NCBI GenBank assembly: GCA_023386235.1
Contig: JAEWKC010000048.1
Span: 1 to 33,285, forward strand
Reading direction: 5' to 3'
Length of the DNA stretch: 33,285 nt
Source of the DNA: Bacteroidota bacterium
GTDB taxonomy: Bacteria; Bacteroidota; Bacteroidia; Chitinophagales; Chitinophagaceae
Shown here: piece by piece, positions 7,280-14,892 of the stretch
Layout: the number at the start of each line of letters is the position of its first letter
Numbering within the stretch: position 1 is the stretch's first letter
The notes under the pieces: generated by a model
What the model saw: only the letters and a program-made list of their open reading frames with translations
What the model was told of the DNA's origin: nothing
Databases searched by the model: none
Position numbers and translations under genes: made by a program

Positions 7280-7948
7280 CTAATAATTGTCTTCCCCTTT
7301 TTCTCCTTTTACTATCGCTACGCCCGCGCTGCAGCCCAACCTTGTAGCGCCCGCTTCTATCAATTGTTTGGCAAATTCATAATCCCTGATTCCGCCGGAA
7401 GCCTTTATTTGTACACCTTTTGGCAAATGTTTTTTGAATAGTTCCACCGCATGCACCGATGCTCCTTTATCGGCATACCCCGTGGAGGTTTTTAAATAAT
7501 CAATGCCGGCCACACCATACAGCTCACAGCATTTGATGATTTCTTCATCGGTCAGTACTCCACTTTCGATGATAATCTTGATCACTTTGCCTTTTTCTTT
7601 AATAATCGGGAAAAGATGGTTGATCTCATTGGCCAGGTATTCCCAGTCATTATTTTTCAAGGCAATCAGGTTAATGACTATATCCAGTTCATCGGCGCCA
7701 TCTACCAATGCCAGCAAAACCTCGGCCAGCTTGGCTTCTACAGCTGAGTAGCCAAAAGGGAAACCTATTACGGTTGCAACTTTTACATCACTGCCTGAAA
7801 GCAATTCTTTCGATTTTTTTATAAATGGCGGAGGCACGCAAACTGCCGCGAACTGATAAGTTTTAGCTTCCTCACAAAGCTTTTCAATATCTGCTATGGT
7901 GGTGGTAGGCTTTAGTATGGTATGATCTATATATTTATTTACCTGCAT
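7280..7948 (-). CDS. deoC: Deoxyribose-phosphate aldolase
   Basis: This 222-residue TIM-barrel protein is a class I aldolase that splits 2-deoxyribose 5-phosphate into acetaldehyde and glyceraldehyde 3-phosphate, the last step of deoxynucleoside breakdown. IDHTILKP (7-14) is the family N-terminus. K153 in DYLKTSTGYA is the Schiff-base lysine, K182 in IKASGGIRD is the second active-site lysine, and D89 in DELDIVIN is the catalytic acid. Length is normal. It lies 52 bp after yciH and 9 bp before the M20 hydrolase. A nucleoside permease gene further along (11053-12375) would supply substrate, though it is not in the same operon. Confidence 0.95.
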   Translation of the reverse strand: MQVNKYIDHTILKPTTTIADIEKLCEEAKTYQFAAVCVPPPFIKKSKELLSGSDVKVATVIGFPFGYSAVEAKLAEVLLALVDGADELDIVINLIALKNNDWEYLANEINHLFPIIKEKGKVIKIIIESGVLTDEEIIKCCELYGVAGIDYLKTSTGYADKGASVHAVELFKKHLPKGVQIKASGGIRDYEFAKQLIEAGATRLGCSAGVAIVKGEKGEDNY

Positions 7949-8000
7949 TGTATGTATGGTTATAAGTTATTAAATTATCTTGTAATTAAGTTATGGATAG

Positions 8001-8345
8001 CTATCCCCCGGCTTTTTTAGATTGCCTGTAACCCTTTGCCAGCAACAAATTGAGCACTTTGTCTCTTTGATCGCCCTGGATGATGATTTCTCCATCCTTA
8101 ACTGTGCCACCAGTGCCGCACAAGTTCTTTAATTGTTTTCCTAACTCTTTTATGTCTTCTTCGCTACCGGAAAAATCTGTAATTACCGTTGCCGCTTTTC
8201 CTCCGCGATGCTTAGTCTCCAGCCATATTCTGAGCTTTTGCTTATCGGGAGAAGGCGTTTCAATTGCACCCTCCTCGCTATATGGTGTAAAGTCTGGATT
8301 GGTGCTATACACAAAAGGGCTGCTGGTATTTTTATTTTTTTTCAT
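8001..8345 (-). CDS. yciH: SUI1/eIF1-family translation factor YciH
   Basis: This 114-residue protein has the SUI1/eIF1 fold. Conserved parts are RIWLETKHRGGKAATVITDF (a GGK basic loop, around 39-58), LGKQLKNLCGTGGTVKDGEI and the C-terminal GDQRDKVLNLLLAKGY. The first 30 residues are a low-conservation tail. Bacterial YciH is thought to influence start-site fidelity or initiation under stress and is not essential in E. coli. It begins 2 bp after the nadC stop and so is very likely cotranscribed with it. Confidence 0.93.
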   Translation of the reverse strand: MKKNKNTSSPFVYSTNPDFTPYSEEGAIETPSPDKQKLRIWLETKHRGGKAATVITDFSGSEEDIKELGKQLKNLCGTGGTVKDGEIIIQGDQRDKVLNLLLAKGYRQSKKAGG

Positions 8346-8347
8346 AA

Positions 8348-9217
8348 CTAACTTTCTTCAATCTGTGCTTTCAAACTTAAGTCGAGGCTTTTGGCCTGAT
8401 GAATCAATCCGCCTACGCTCACAAAATCAACACCTGTAGCCGCGTAGCTTTCAACCGTATCTAAATTAATGCCGCCGCTGGCTTCTGTTTCAAATTCATT
8501 ATTGATAATCTTCAGCGCTTCCATAATTTTTTCCGGTGAAAAATTATCCAGCATTATCCTAAAAACCTTTCCTTTGCCTATCTCGCAAACTTTTTTCACA
8601 TCTTCTATACTTCTTGTTTCTACTTCTATCCGGATATGCAGGTTATTTTGCTGAATATAGCCGTAAGCCTTATTGATGGCAGGTTCCAAGCCTCCGCAAA
8701 AATCTATATGATTGTCTTTTAGCATAATCATATCGTACAATCCAAACCGGTGATTAATACCACCACCTATACGCACAGCTTCTTTTTCCAGGAGACGAAA
8801 ATTAGGAGTAGTCTTTCTGGTATCCAATACTTTGGTATGATAGTTTTTCAGCTTGTCTGTATACTGCCTGGTAAGCGTAGCAATGCCTGACATTCGCTGC
8901 ATGCAGTTGAGTGTGAGTCGCTCACAGCTTAATATAGTTTGCATATTTGCTTCTACTTCAAATGCAATATCTCCGGCCTGCATCTCTTCACCATCATTTT
9001 TGTATATTATAAATACGGCATTGGGTTCTGCCAGATGAAAAATTTGCTGTGCTACTTCTACTCCTGCCAATACGCCCTGCTGCTTGATCTTCAAAACAGC
9101 TTTTCCTTTTTTATCGGCGGGGATGCAACTTAGTGTGCTGTGGTCTCCGCTGCCTATATCTTCGTGTAAAGCTTCTTTAATCAGATGCTCAAACATCTCT
9201 TTATCCATAATAAACAT
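8348..9217 (-). CDS. nadC: Nicotinate-nucleotide pyrophosphorylase (quinolinate phosphoribosyltransferase)
   Basis: This 289-residue enzyme turns quinolinate and PRPP into nicotinate mononucleotide, CO2 and PPi in de novo NAD synthesis. It shows EDIGSGDHST near residue 20, SCERLTLNCMQRMSGIATLT, LDTRKTTPNFRLLEKEAV with the conserved DTRKT, IGGGINHRFGLYDMIMLKDN, and EASGGINLDTV / DFVSVGGLIHQ near the end, all signature pieces of NadC. Length is typical. The start could be the ATG at 9217 or the second Met three codons in (9208); MDKEMFEHLIKEAL is the more usual beginning. It is the first gene of a minus-strand operon and is divergent from ung. No nadA or nadB is present in the window. Confidence 0.95.
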   Translation of the reverse strand: MFIMDKEMFEHLIKEALHEDIGSGDHSTLSCIPADKKGKAVLKIKQQGVLAGVEVAQQIFHLAEPNAVFIIYKNDGEEMQAGDIAFEVEANMQTILSCERLTLNCMQRMSGIATLTRQYTDKLKNYHTKVLDTRKTTPNFRLLEKEAVRIGGGINHRFGLYDMIMLKDNHIDFCGGLEPAINKAYGYIQQNNLHIRIEVETRSIEDVKKVCEIGKGKVFRIMLDNFSPEKIMEALKIINNEFETEASGGINLDTVESYAATGVDFVSVGGLIHQAKSLDLSLKAQIEES

Positions 9218-9314
9218 ATTTATTCAAAAGTAAAATAAATCTTGCTATTAATAAGCCATAAATTGTTTTACTACTATAAATCATTCAAATATTTTATTTG
9301 AAAAAGATAAAGTT

Positions 9315-9322
9315 TATTTTTG
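9315..9322 (+). promoter_or_regulatory. Bacteroidetes -7 box before ung
   Basis: TATTTTTG is an exact match to TAnnTTTG and ends 4 bases before the ung ATG. A TTTG at 9297-9300 is only 14 bases upstream, short for a -33 box. If used, transcription would begin about at the start codon, giving a leaderless mRNA. Confidence 0.4.
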
Positions 9323-9326
9323 TTGC

Positions 9327-10001
9327 ATGGATGTAAAAATTGAAGCAAGTTGGAAAGAAGCGCTCAGTGCCGAATTTCAAAAACCCTATTTTAATAATAT
9401 TGTAGCGTTTCTTAAAACGGAAAAAGAAGGCAATAAAAAAATATTTCCTCCCGGAAGCCTTATATTCAATGCCTTTGAGCAAACTCCTTTTTATAACGTG
9501 AAAGTAGTTTTATTGGGCCAGGATCCTTATCACAACCATGGCCAGGCACACGGTCTGTGCTTTTCTGTGCCACAAGGCATTGCGTTTCCTCCATCTTTAC
9601 AGAATATTTTTAAAGAAATTAAAGCAGACATTGGTATACCTATTCCTTCTAAAGGCGATCTTACTTACTGGGCGAAACAAGGAGTGCTTTTGCTCAATGC
9701 TTCGCTCACTGTTCGTGCGCATGAGGCCAACAGTCATGCCAGAATAGGCTGGTCAGATTTTACACACGCTGTTATCAAAAAATTATCTGACGAAAAAGAA
9801 GGCATTATTTTTCTATTGTGGGGAAGATTTGCGCAGGAAAAAGAAGCGTTGGTCGACACCACGAAGCATCATGTTTTAAAAGCGGCGCACCCGTCTCCAC
9901 TAAGTGCGCATAACGGTTTTTTCGGGTGTAAACATTTTAGCAAAACAAATGAATTGCTTTCCGCGCAAGGCAAAACGCCCATTGACTGGAAAGTAGATTA
10001 A
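9327..10001 (+). CDS. ung: Uracil-DNA glycosylase (family 1)
   Basis: This 224-residue protein removes uracil from DNA in base-excision repair. The catalytic water-activating motif GQDPYH contains D66, followed by NHGQAHGLCFSV. The FPPSLQNIFKE segment is the typical 4-Pro-loop neighbourhood, LLLNASLTV the uracil-contact strand, and AHPSPLSA with H188 the DNA-intercalation/catalytic loop. The C-terminus (GCKHFSKTNELL...PIDW) is normal for the family. The length matches the family average. plsC starts 10 bp downstream, so the two are probably cotranscribed. Confidence 0.97.
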   Translation: MDVKIEASWKEALSAEFQKPYFNNIVAFLKTEKEGNKKIFPPGSLIFNAFEQTPFYNVKVVLLGQDPYHNHGQAHGLCFSVPQGIAFPPSLQNIFKEIKADIGIPIPSKGDLTYWAKQGVLLLNASLTVRAHEANSHARIGWSDFTHAVIKKLSDEKEGIIFLLWGRFAQEKEALVDTTKHHVLKAAHPSPLSAHNGFFGCKHFSKTNELLSAQGKTPIDWKVD

Positions 10002-10011
10002 CCTTTATTGA

Positions 10012-10749
10012 ATGAAGAAAATTTTCACTACAATATGGGCGATATGGGGAGCGATATGGTTCATTGTAACCATCTTGCTGGAGATCATTATGCTCATTCC
10101 CGGATTTCTTATGAAAGATCCCGCTTCTACAAAATGGTTTCATAATACCTCCAGAATTTGGATGAATATTTTTCTGGGCGGCGTTGGTTGCCCGGTTACC
10201 GTAAAAGGTAAAGAACATTTTAAAAAAGATAAAAACTATATAGTAGTAGCCAATCATAACAGCTTTTTCGACATATTTGCCGTAACGCCTTACCTGCCAA
10301 ATGCCAACAAATCAATAGCAAAATCATCGTTGGCAAAAATACCTGTTTTCAATTGGGTATACGGCCAGGGATCTGTTTTAGTAGACCGGAAAAACGCCGC
10401 CAGCAGAGCAGACAGTTTTACCGAGATGAAATATGTACTGGAAAAACTGAAACTAGATATGGTCATTTATCCCGAAGGTACCAGAAATAAAACCGGCAAC
10501 CCGTTGAAAGAGTTCTATAACGGCGCTTTCCGGCTGGCTGTGGATACACAAAAAACTATTATACCTGTGGTAATTTTTAATACAAGAAAAATATTACCTT
10601 CCGGAAGATTTGCTTTGGCGCCACACAGAATTTATCTGGAAATTTTACCAGAGATCCCTGTAGAAGACAAAAAACATCAGCAACTTAAAGATGAGGCTTT
10701 TCAGAAAATGTGGGACTGCTATGCAGCCAACGAGAAAAAGTATGCTTAA
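10012..10749 (+). CDS. plsC: 1-acyl-sn-glycerol-3-phosphate acyltransferase (PlsC/LPLAT family)
   Basis: This 245-residue membrane-associated protein carries the acyltransferase motif HX4D (NHNSFFD, H82 to D87) and the substrate-binding motif EGTR (155-158, in YPEGTRNKTG). A hydrophobic N-terminal segment at about 7-33 anchors it to the inner membrane. Members add the second acyl chain to lysophosphatidic acid to make phosphatidic acid. It follows ung by 10 bp and ends 4 bp from the convergent acetyltransferase gene. Bacteroidetes often have several LPLAT paralogues, some for ornithine lipids, so the substrate is likely but not certain. Confidence 0.9.
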   Translation: MKKIFTTIWAIWGAIWFIVTILLEIIMLIPGFLMKDPASTKWFHNTSRIWMNIFLGGVGCPVTVKGKEHFKKDKNYIVVANHNSFFDIFAVTPYLPNANKSIAKSSLAKIPVFNWVYGQGSVLVDRKNAASRADSFTEMKYVLEKLKLDMVIYPEGTRNKTGNPLKEFYNGAFRLAVDTQKTIIPVVIFNTRKILPSGRFALAPHRIYLEILPEIPVEDKKHQQLKDEAFQKMWDCYAANEKKYA

Positions 10750-10753
10750 TATT

Positions 10754-11041
10754 CTACTCTGCCAGCATGTTTTCCATACCTTCTTTTTTGCTTAAGACAG
10801 CTTTGGCAAACTTACATACAGGTTTTATTTTGGCGTTTTTTTCTTTTGCAAATGCCACTACTGCATCTATCAATTGCGTGCCTATACCTTCGCCTTCTCT
10901 ATCTTCATCAACTTCGGTATGATCTATTTCTATAATTTTTTCGTCTAGCCACTTATAAGTTACCATGCCGGCGATATCTCCTGCTTCTACGGCTCTGAAC
11001 CAGCCATTGATACCCGGATTGTCTTTTTGAATAATTTCCAT
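10754..11041 (-). CDS. Small GNAT-like N-acetyltransferase (Acetyltransf_CG type)
   Basis: This 95-residue protein matches the short YjdJ-like GNAT family (Acetyltransf_CG). The acetyl-CoA loop is visible in IDHTEVDEDREGEGIGTQL (about 39-57), followed by the helix IDAVVAFAKEKNAKIKPVC and a C-terminal FAKAVLSK. These proteins are single-domain minimal acetyltransferases of unknown substrate. It starts 11 bp downstream of the nucleoside permease stop on the same strand direction, so it may be read from the permease transcript. Confidence 0.85.
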   Translation of the reverse strand: MEIIQKDNPGINGWFRAVEAGDIAGMVTYKWLDEKIIEIDHTEVDEDREGEGIGTQLIDAVVAFAKEKNAKIKPVCKFAKAVLSKKEGMENMLAE

Positions 11042-11052
11042 AAAATTGTTTT

Positions 11053-12375
11053 TTAATGAGTAATTGTTTCCACTTTTTGCGGCTGATGTTTATGCTTGAA
11101 TAATACTGCAAATAACAATGCCACTATCAAAGCGTATACTGCAAAAGCCAGCCATATATCATGCCAGTCTTTTGTTCCATCCGCACGCATAAAATATTTT
11201 CCGATAACATACCCGCTGATCACGCTGCCCAATATAGCGCCAAAACCATTCGTCATCATCATAAATAATCCTTGGGCAGAAGAACGAATTTTTGCAGAAG
11301 TGCTGGACTCTACAAATAAAGAGCCTGATATATTGAAAAAGTCAAATGCCATGCCGTAAACAATATTAGACAAAATAATAAGCATTAAACCAAAACCTTC
11401 GGCGTCTCCTAAAGAGAAAAAACCAAACCTTAGCACCCAGGCAAACATGCTTATGAGCATCACTTTCTTAATACCGATTTTTTTTAAGAAGAAAGGAATT
11501 GCCAGAATAAACAGCGTTTCGGATATTTGAGAAATAGATATAATCATGGTGGAATACTGTACTACTGTAGAGGCAGCGTATTGAGGTATATCTCCAAAGT
11601 CTTTCAGGAAGGTGTCTCCATACATATTTGTTAACTGTAAAGCCGCTCCCAGAAACATACAGAAAATAAAAAACAGGGCCATCTTTTTATCAGCAAATAA
11701 TTTAAAGGCATCCAGTCCCAACTTTTGCGCTATGGTAGCATTTTTGCTTATAAGCCTTGGTGGCGGACATTTAGGCAGCATAAAACCAAATATGCCCAGA
11801 AAGACAGCCGTGATAGCTCCAAAATAAAATTGATTGGCATTGATAGAATTGCCAAACAAACCGGCTATGGCGTTGCCGGCCTGAATACCAAATTCCGAAA
11901 AAGATTTTTGGTCGCTGAAAATATTGGTAAGCCACATGGCTGCAATAAAACCTATGGTGCCAAATACTCTTATAGGTGGAAAAGCTTTTACCACATCGTA
12001 ATTCTGATCTTTCAGTAACTTATACGAAATAGCATTGGATAATGCTAAAGTAGGCATGTAAAAACACATGCCCAGCAACAATATCCAAAAGAATATTTCA
12101 GGGTCGTTGGTTCCGGCAAGCAGAAAAAGCGTGATGCCGTAACAAATATGCAATATACCATAGAGTTTCTCGGCATTTATCCACTTATCGGCAACTATGC
12201 CCATAAGTGCAGGCATGAATATAGAAGCTATACCCATAGTAGAAAATACCAGTCCAAACTCTGCGCTACTCCATTGTTTATAACTAAACCCGTAAGTGCC
12301 CAATGTGGTCAGCCATGCTCCCCACACAAAAAACTGCAAAAAGCTCATTACGGTAAGACGAAACTTTATGTTCAT
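11053..12375 (-). CDS. Nucleoside:H+ symporter-like MFS permease (NupG/XapB family)
   Basis: This 440-residue protein has about 12 hydrophobic segments and the NupG-family N-terminus (FRLTVMSFLQFFVWGAWLTT, about 5-24), with PALMGIVADKWINAEKLY after the second segment as in nucleoside:proton symporters. A central loop rich in charge (about 205-225) separates the two halves. It should import nucleosides through the inner membrane, which fits with deoC elsewhere in the window. In Bacteroidetes this family includes many paralogues whose substrates may be sugars or other compounds, so the substrate is only suggested. It begins 33 bp after the flippase gene on the same strand. Confidence 0.85.
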   Translation of the reverse strand: MNIKFRLTVMSFLQFFVWGAWLTTLGTYGFSYKQWSSAEFGLVFSTMGIASIFMPALMGIVADKWINAEKLYGILHICYGITLFLLAGTNDPEIFFWILLLGMCFYMPTLALSNAISYKLLKDQNYDVVKAFPPIRVFGTIGFIAAMWLTNIFSDQKSFSEFGIQAGNAIAGLFGNSINANQFYFGAITAVFLGIFGFMLPKCPPPRLISKNATIAQKLGLDAFKLFADKKMALFFIFCMFLGAALQLTNMYGDTFLKDFGDIPQYAASTVVQYSTMIISISQISETLFILAIPFFLKKIGIKKVMLISMFAWVLRFGFFSLGDAEGFGLMLIILSNIVYGMAFDFFNISGSLFVESSTSAKIRSSAQGLFMMMTNGFGAILGSVISGYVIGKYFMRADGTKDWHDIWLAFAVYALIVALLFAVLFKHKHQPQKVETITH

Positions 12376-12408
12376 ATTTATAAAATTACAAACTGCTAAT
12401 TTAATATT

Positions 12409-13908
12409 TTATTTGTTGCTTTTGAAGAATTTATTCATCGCTTTATTATACATATCATTTATATCGGTAGATATTTTTAAATACAATATTGCCGGTAAAA
12501 ATAAAACCAAAAACACTACCGCTCTTACAGCGGCATCTATAAAGTAATTTCCCAGGTAAGGAATAAGTATAGAGATAAGTATTGCCGCCAAGCCAATCAG
12601 CAGAGCGTATATGGTAGACCGGGTAAAGGGTTGCAGCTTCATCAACCAGTATATAAACGCAAATCTCAAAAGATTATAGCCAATCATTGTAAGCGCGCCG
12701 CCTAAAGCCGTACCATACATGCCAAATTTTTTACTCAAAAAATAAGTAAAGAAAACCGCCAGTAAGATGAAAATAAGATTAGTGAAAAAATCTAATTTCC
12801 AGTATTTGGAAAAGCCAAGAATTAAATTATTCAAACCCATAGCCAGGTCAATCAGTTTGGCTGTACCCAATATGAGAAAGATAATTTTGATAGGCATATA
12901 CTCTTCTCCTAAAAAGCGAATAAGGTTGTCGATATTAGGATACAGCAATCCAAACAAAAGGATGCCGAGCACAAAAAGATTGATAGAACTTTTACTATAA
13001 ATAGATTGGATCCGGCTTCTGTCATTCTTTTGCCATGCCTCTGAGATGGTGGAAGAACCTATGCCCAACATACTTCTTTGCGGCACTTCCAGCACGGTTA
13101 CCAGGTATGTAGGGATAGTATAAACACCCGCGCTGCCTAAGCCTATTACACTGGCAATGATAAATACATCAATGGTTTTGGGCAATATGGCAAAAACGCC
13201 GGCAGAAAAATGAAAGGCCGTAAACGACAGCATTTTGCGGTATAATTGCCTGGTAGCGTCGCTGATTTTTGAACATATTTTTATAGTGCCGTCTTTAATA
13301 ATTACAAAGCCCAAATACATAAACGCCGGTACATAAACAAGAGAAAACAGGATGAAGAATATCTGGATATTGATAAGTTTAAAATAATACAATATCAAAA
13401 TAAAAAGTGTTGCGATCCTTACCAGTAGCTCTTTTGCAAAGTTGGAATGGATAGTTTTGTGTACCGACCAGGCAAATGTTTCCAATAAATTAAAAACAAT
13501 AACAGAGATTGTAAAAGGAATAACCAGCTCAAAGTTTTCGATAAATAATGCTGACTTTTCTCCAAACTTTCTTGCAAAAAAATCTTTAAATAAAACAAGG
13601 CTTATCACCAGCAGCAGAGTACCCATCAGCGATACCATCATAGCGATGAACGGGAGATCATTATTTTCATTTTTAAGAGCTGATCGGTGATAAGGAAAAA
13701 ATTTTATAAACGTAGTAAGCGAACCCATAACAGCCAGCACAGAAAATAAAGAACCAAAATCAAGCAGCAATCTTGAAAATCCTACCTGCTCAATGGTAAA
13801 GAAGCCCAACTTGGGAGTAAGCAGCAACAAAGTGTTTAAAGCACCTACTGCAAAGCCTATGTACGTATATATACTTGAATAAAAACTTTGTTTGCGTATT
13901 TCCCCCAT
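12409..13908 (-). CDS. Wzx-like polysaccharide/lipid flippase
   Basis: This 499-residue protein has about 12-14 membrane segments along its full length and the layout of the polysaccharide synthesis/oligosaccharide flippase family (MATE/MVF superfamily), with a first segment SSIYTYIGFAVGALNTLLLL and conserved small and basic residues in short loops. Such proteins move lipid-linked saccharides across the inner membrane. There are no glycosyltransferase genes next to it, so its substrate cannot be inferred. It is transcribed away from the TIGR02757 gene, with an exact -7 box at 13931-13938 on its strand. Confidence 0.85.
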   Translation of the reverse strand: MGEIRKQSFYSSIYTYIGFAVGALNTLLLLTPKLGFFTIEQVGFSRLLLDFGSLFSVLAVMGSLTTFIKFFPYHRSALKNENNDLPFIAMMVSLMGTLLLVISLVLFKDFFARKFGEKSALFIENFELVIPFTISVIVFNLLETFAWSVHKTIHSNFAKELLVRIATLFILILYYFKLINIQIFFILFSLVYVPAFMYLGFVIIKDGTIKICSKISDATRQLYRKMLSFTAFHFSAGVFAILPKTIDVFIIASVIGLGSAGVYTIPTYLVTVLEVPQRSMLGIGSSTISEAWQKNDRSRIQSIYSKSSINLFVLGILLFGLLYPNIDNLIRFLGEEYMPIKIIFLILGTAKLIDLAMGLNNLILGFSKYWKLDFFTNLIFILLAVFFTYFLSKKFGMYGTALGGALTMIGYNLLRFAFIYWLMKLQPFTRSTIYALLIGLAAILISILIPYLGNYFIDAAVRAVVFLVLFLPAILYLKISTDINDMYNKAMNKFFKSNK

Positions 13909-13930
13909 TTAGTGAATCATATCTTTGAAA

Positions 13931-13938
13931 CAAATGTA
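13931..13938 (-). promoter_or_regulatory. Bacteroidetes -7 box for the flippase gene
   Basis: On the minus strand this reads TACATTTG, an exact TAnnTTTG match about 22 bases before the flippase ATG. No clear -33 TTG at standard spacing is seen. Together with the plus-strand box at 13972-13979 it makes a compact divergent promoter region. Confidence 0.45.
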
Positions 13939-13971
13939 AACAACAATTTATAAATACCGGTTTTAAATTAA

Positions 13972-13979
13972 TATTTTTG
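13972..13979 (+). promoter_or_regulatory. Bacteroidetes -7 box before the TIGR02757 gene
   Basis: TATTTTTG matches TAnnTTTG exactly and ends 4 bases before the ATG, the same arrangement as at ung. Without a visible -33 box the call is tentative; if true the mRNA would be leaderless. Confidence 0.4.
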
Positions 13980-13983
13980 ACAC

Positions 13984-14754
13984 ATGGATATCAAAGATTT
14001 TTTAGATAAAAAAGTTTTGCAGTACAATCGTCCTTCCTTTATTCATACCGATCCTGTTTGCATTCCGCATTTATTTCATAAAAAGCAGGATGTAGAAATA
14101 GCCGGCTTGTTTGCAGCCATATTTGCCTGGGGCAATCGTACCATTATCATTAATAAATCTAAAGAACTGATGCAGCTGATGCACAATGCGCCGCACGATT
14201 TTGTTGTAAACCACCGGGAAAACGATTTAAAAAAGCTGCTGCATTTTAAGCATCGTACTTTTAACACTACAGACCTGCTCTATTTTATAGAATTTCTAAA
14301 ATTTCATTACACCCACAACGATTCTTTAGAAACTGCTTTTATTCCCCCTGACATTAATAAAAAAGAGTACAACATAAAAACAGGACTCAGTTATTTTCAT
14401 GAATATTTTTTCAGCTTACCTTATGCTCCGCAGCGCACAAGAAAACATATTTCTACTCCTGCCAACAACTCTACCTGCAAACGCTTAAATATGTTTCTTC
14501 GCTGGATGGTAAGAAAGGACAATGCCGGTGTGGATTTTGGCATCTGGAAGCAGGTAAAACCCGCGCAGTTGCTTATTCCTGTGGATGTACATGTAGCCAG
14601 GGTAGCCAATAAACTGGGATTGCTGCATAGAAAACAGGTTGACTTTAATGCCTGCCTGGAACTGACAGAAAAGCTACGATTATTCGATAAAAAAGATCCT
14701 GCTAAATATGATTTTGCGCTGTTTAGTCTGGGAGTTGTAGAAAAATATTATTAG
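13984..14754 (+). CDS. TIGR02757 (DUF2400) family protein
   Basis: This 256-residue protein matches the TIGR02757/DUF2400 family, widespread in Bacteroidetes and of unknown function. Recognisable parts are the N-terminus with FIHTDPVCIPHLF, the AGLFAAIFAWGNRTIIINKS segment, the central CKRLNMFLRWMVRKDNAGVD and IPVDVHVARVANKLGLL near 195-215. The C-terminal helices (DVHVARV, then a KDPAKYDFALFSLGV ending) resemble the helix-hairpin-helix part of DNA glycosylases of the endonuclease III type, but the Fe-S cysteines are absent. It is transcribed on its own before a 138-bp gap. Confidence 0.88.
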   Translation: MDIKDFLDKKVLQYNRPSFIHTDPVCIPHLFHKKQDVEIAGLFAAIFAWGNRTIIINKSKELMQLMHNAPHDFVVNHRENDLKKLLHFKHRTFNTTDLLYFIEFLKFHYTHNDSLETAFIPPDINKKEYNIKTGLSYFHEYFFSLPYAPQRTRKHISTPANNSTCKRLNMFLRWMVRKDNAGVDFGIWKQVKPAQLLIPVDVHVARVANKLGLLHRKQVDFNACLELTEKLRLFDKKDPAKYDFALFSLGVVEKYY

Positions 14755-14859
14755 CCGGTACAAGTATCTTACCATCCGTAATTTGAATAACATACTAATA
14801 ACCAACGTATGTTTTCATAAAACAAGACAAATATCATTTTTTGTTAGTTTTTTACTACT

Positions 14860-14867
14860 TACTTTTG
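14860..14867 (+). promoter_or_regulatory. Bacteroidetes -7 box for the AspT/YidE-type transporter
   Basis: TACTTTTG is an exact TAnnTTTG, with TTTG at 14840-14843 sixteen bases upstream (slightly short for a -33 element). The predicted transcript starts about 20 bases before the ATG at 14893. Confidence 0.5.
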
Positions 14868-14892
14868 TGCAGTCAAAAATTAATACATAGCC

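Noticed and set aside
7949..8000. Riboswitch or leader in the nadC-deoC operon gaps
   Set aside because: The gaps are too short and show no stable folded structure by eye.
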